A stretch of DNA of 16,728 nt, from positions 1-16,728 of the forward strand of contig JARIHM010000039.1 of assembly GCA_029288275.1 (NCBI GenBank), written 5' to 3'. Made by a program: the position numbers and the translations under genes. The notes under the pieces were generated by a model. That model was given only the letters and a program-made list of their open reading frames with translations. It made no database searches and was not told where the DNA came from. Shown piece by piece: positions 14,617-16,728 of the stretch. Position 1 is the first letter of the stretch. Each line of letters begins with the position of its first letter. The DNA is from Candidatus Saccharimonadota bacterium (GTDB lineage Bacteria > Patescibacteriota > Saccharimonadia > UBA4664).

Positions 14617-14964
14617 ATGCCACGACACCCGCTATCTCATCTCACGCCACTCACCTACTATCTCCTAGCCGAGCTTATGATCCGGGAACGGGGCGCTTAT
14701 GATCTAGGCAAACGCATCGCCACGAGCTCCAGCCGAGCCGTCGTACCAACGCCAGGCACGATGCACCATGCGCTAAAGGGACTCGTCGGCCAAGGTTTTG
14801 TCGCGGCCGGCAACCAGCCAAGGCATTACCGCATCACAGATGCTGGTCGCTACACTCTAGAACAAGAACTTAAACGCCTCATCCGCGCCGTGGCCGTCGG
14901 CCGCCACGCCACCATAGCCACCAAGCCAGGCCCCCAATTGCCATCGCTACCAGAACTGCCATAA
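14617..14964 (+). CDS. PadR-family transcriptional regulator (115 aa)
   Basis: The winged helix-turn-helix pattern runs LTPLTYYLLAELMIRERGAYDLGKRIA, then TPGTMHHALKGLVGQGFVAA, then HYRITDAGRYTLEQELKRLI. These correspond to the GYxL, SxGTxYxxLxxLxxxGxI and YxITxxG landmarks of PadR proteins. The usual YxxL of the recognition helix is MHHAL here. The usual long C-terminal dimerisation helix is short; the last 20 residues are Pro-rich and lie over the end of the convergent gene. A TTG at 14560 extends the frame, but that extension would sit inside the palindrome and promoter, so the ATG at 14617 is the start. No ribosome site precedes it and the transcript start falls on the ATG, which suggests a leaderless mRNA. 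It probably represses its own promoter; whether it controls the P450 island is open. Confidence 0.85.
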   Translation: MPRHPLSHLTPLTYYLLAELMIRERGAYDLGKRIATSSSRAVVPTPGTMHHALKGLVGQGFVAAGNQPRHYRITDAGRYTLEQELKRLIRAVAVGRHATIATKPGPQLPSLPELP

Positions 14965-15877
14965 TCCATACAATCAACAGCCCGGCATACCAAACATAGG
15001 TTGTGAACGTTTTGGTCTGGTCGCTCCCGTCATACCGGTAGGTCGAGGTGATGCTATAACGGCCCGGCAGCCAGGCTGGCGCTATGCTGAGAAGCGGGGT
15101 TTGATAGCGCCGGAAACTCTCCGGTAGAATCATGCCGCTCTCGGCATTCATGGCGCCTCGCCCTACCACGCGGCCTAGCGGATCTTTCACCTCCACGATG
15201 CCTCGTGGAATCACGTGCACGTTGCCGGCATTCTGAAACCGCTGCTCAGATTGACCGGGTAGCCGCCAAGTCTGGCCATTGGCCGTCTGGCTCACCAGTC
15301 GTAGATCATGCACCTCGCCTCCGGTTTTATCGGCCAATACCAAAGATGATAATACCTGTTGTACACCCACATGATCACCACTCGGCTGGCCGCCCTCAGT
15401 AACGGCCGTAGCCAGTACCGCGCCATAGTGACCGCCCGGAGCCAGCGAGGCTCGGTTATCAATATATACAGTCAAACTAGCACTGGCACCCGCCGGCACA
15501 AACACCGCGTTGCTCCCTAGCGTCATCCAGGAAGCCAGGCCATACCGATGTTGCAATTCGCTCGTAGGCTGGCCCAGGAAAGCCACCCCACCCTCTTCGT
15601 CCAACGAGCCAAAATCGGTCGTGCTGAGTCGGAAGTTCTGGTCCTGGCCGGTCCGGTTGGTTAGTTTTATCTGAAACTGAGCTTGCGGCTGACCCGCCGC
15701 CACACCCACCTCTTGAAAGGCCGGCGATATCACAAACCCACGCCCAACCGGACCGGCCAGAGCGGCCGCGAACGGCCACCCGCTGGCCAGTGCCACCGCC
15801 GCGATGGCCACCACTCTCAAGAGCCGCGGTTTCAGCGCTGGCCTCCGCGCCGTCCCAGCCGCGTCGCTCCCCGCCAC
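14879..15877 (-). CDS. Signal-peptide, single-TM surface protein, WxL-interacting-protein-like
   Basis: A signal sequence (LKPRLLRVVAIAAVALASGWPFAAALAG) is followed by an Ig-like beta domain with the opening FVISPAFQEVGVAAGQPQAQFQIKLTNRTGQDQNFRLS, typical of DUF916-type proteins, and by a second beta domain with NAGNVHVIPRGIVEVKDPLGR and AESGMILPESFRRY. A C-terminal TM helix (YAGLLIVWIMAVLVAMAIGGLAWWLWW) ends in RRGGRRPRRG, giving a type I topology. It is paralogous to the upstream gene and overlaps it. The coordinates given use the GTG at 15877, which has no ribosome site. A better initiation context is the CTG at 15835: GGAGG lies 6 bp upstream, the CTG overlaps the preceding stop as CTGA, and the product would begin at the signal peptide (about 318 aa). 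It probably displays or anchors surface proteins; the family function is inferred. Confidence 0.78.
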   Translation of the reverse strand: MAGSDAAGTARRPALKPRLLRVVAIAAVALASGWPFAAALAGPVGRGFVISPAFQEVGVAAGQPQAQFQIKLTNRTGQDQNFRLSTTDFGSLDEEGGVAFLGQPTSELQHRYGLASWMTLGSNAVFVPAGASASLTVYIDNRASLAPGGHYGAVLATAVTEGGQPSGDHVGVQQVLSSLVLADKTGGEVHDLRLVSQTANGQTWRLPGQSEQRFQNAGNVHVIPRGIVEVKDPLGRVVGRGAMNAESGMILPESFRRYQTPLLSIAPAWLPGRYSITSTYRYDGSDQTKTFTTYVWYAGLLIVWIMAVLVAMAIGGLAWWLWWRGGRRPRRG

Positions 15878-16728
15878 ACGCCGCGGAGGCTAAAGTACAC
15901 CCCGAAGACCACCAGCGCAATAATCAGGAGCAGCACCAGCAAGATCCGCCACGGAATTACCCAGAACGAGATCTCAGCCTCGATCGGCACATCGTGTTGA
16001 CCATCATCATAGACCGCAAATAAATGCGCCGTGTACTTACCCATGCGGAACTTCAGAACCTGCGACAAGTCCCACTTCAGATTGCGCACCTGATTGCCCT
16101 GCGCATCCAGCTTAACCTTGCCGTTCTCAGTTACCGGCTCATACACAGGGAAACCGTCGGCCCACTCAATGGGATAAATCCGGTTCGAACTCGGCAGAAT
16201 ATTACCCAGTTCTGCATTTATTGGCAGCGTGGCTAGGGATTTACCACCGTTACTAATAAAGATGTCGCCCTGCGGTACTGCGTGTACATTACCAGTATTG
16301 GTTAGCTTGACATCAAAGTGAGCTGGCAAGAACTCGTATACTCGGTGCTGTGAGGTAAATGAGGCCAGCTGCAGTTGGCGCTTAGCATTGGGCGACAGGG
16401 CATCAAGGAGCACGAGCACCGCGCTACCGCCGTTAATAGCGTTGGTGCGGTCACTCAGCCTCACATCGTCGCCCACTCGGGAGAACACCACAGCATAGTA
16501 ATACCCAAAAGCAGCCGTTTTGGGCAGATGGATGGTCATGCGTACGGTCTGCCAGATGTTGCTAGGTGCATCAAACTGCGTCTTATCAAAGCTCGCCCAA
16601 TCAAAATAATCATCGCCCGGCTCGCGGTCCATCAGCTGGGGCTTGCCCGTGTCGCCGTAGGCCCGGAATTTCATTAGGCTCACCTTAAGTCGTTCAGTAT
16701 CAGGCCCGTTCTGTTTAACGCGCAGATC
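15832..16728 (-). CDS. TM-anchored surface protein, WxL-interacting-protein-like, 5'-truncated
   Basis: The frame stays open past the GTG at 16683 to the window end (LRVKQNGPDTERLKVSLMKFRAYGDTGKPQL), so the start is outside and about 298 residues are visible. The first domain (FDWASFDKTQFDAPSNIWQTVRMTIHLPKTAAFGYYYAVVFS) matches the DUF916-like pattern of a beta sandwich ending in a GxYxxxVxF segment. The second has TNTGNVHAVPQGDIFISNGGK and INAELGNILPSSNRIYP, the same landmarks as the downstream paralogue. A TM helix (ISFWVIPWRILLVLLLIIALVVFGVYFSL) and basic tail follow. It is translated just before the downstream gene, whose start overlaps its TGA. In Firmicutes such proteins hold WxL proteins at the wall; here the partner is unknown. 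Confidence 0.75.
   Translation of the reverse strand, partial: DLRVKQNGPDTERLKVSLMKFRAYGDTGKPQLMDREPGDDYFDWASFDKTQFDAPSNIWQTVRMTIHLPKTAAFGYYYAVVFSRVGDDVRLSDRTNAINGGSAVLVLLDALSPNAKRQLQLASFTSQHRVYEFLPAHFDVKLTNTGNVHAVPQGDIFISNGGKSLATLPINAELGNILPSSNRIYPIEWADGFPVYEPVTENGKVKLDAQGNQVRNLKWDLSQVLKFRMGKYTAHLFAVYDDGQHDVPIEAEISFWVIPWRILLVLLLIIALVVFGVYFSLRGVWRGATRLGRRGGQR

Noticed and set aside
15477..15920. 147-codon minus-strand frame overlapping the two surface-protein genes
   Set aside because: It is a shifted frame of the signal-peptide gene; the overlapped genes have clear signal, beta-domain and TM structure.

Overview
This window most likely comes from a member of the Candidatus Patescibacteria (CPR), with Saccharibacteria as my best guess. 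That placement is an inference. It rests on very long, low-complexity, secreted fibre-like proteins, on a Kelch-type protein ending in a YHANPSRRLRHG...LDT tail, and on short-spaced compact genes, all of which I associate with this radiation. TGA is used as a stop in two genes, so the code is standard and the UGA=Gly lineages (Gracilibacteria, Absconditabacteria) are unlikely. No rRNA, tRNA, CRISPR array, insertion sequence or phage module was recognised.

Layout. (1) 1-805, plus strand: the 3' part of a membrane-anchored stalk protein whose start lies before the window. (2) 857-11753, minus strand: a two-gene operon that fills most of the window. It has a 2074-residue secreted repeat fibre and, 4 bp downstream, a 1555-residue protein with about 18 Kelch-type repeats. 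A sigma70-like promoter lies upstream at 11776-11804. (3) 11829-13199, minus strand: a two-gene operon for FMN split-barrel (PNPOx-like) proteins, closed by a strong terminator shared with no other gene. (4) 13243-14549, plus strand: a complete cytochrome P450, divergent from the split-barrel operon with overlapping promoters, and closed by its own terminator. (5) 14557-14964, plus strand: a small PadR-type regulator with a perfect 19-bp palindrome in its promoter and an apparently leaderless start. (6) 14879-16728, minus strand: two paralogous signal/TM-anchored surface proteins resembling WxL-interacting proteins; the first is cut by the window end and the second may start at a CTG codon.

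Two themes emerge. The flanks encode extracellular structure: a stalk, a giant fibre, Kelch propellers and type-I membrane surface proteins, suited to adhesion or contact with other cells. In the fibre and the Kelch protein, all cysteines I found fall in close pairs, which suggests disulfide-stapled loops. The centre (about 11.8-15.0 kb) is a compact redox island: a P450, two flavin-type split-barrel proteins and a PadR regulator. A P450 is unexpected in an organism of this type, and its divergent arrangement with split-barrel proteins is the best candidate for an undescribed functional unit. No intergenic stretch exceeds 300 bases.
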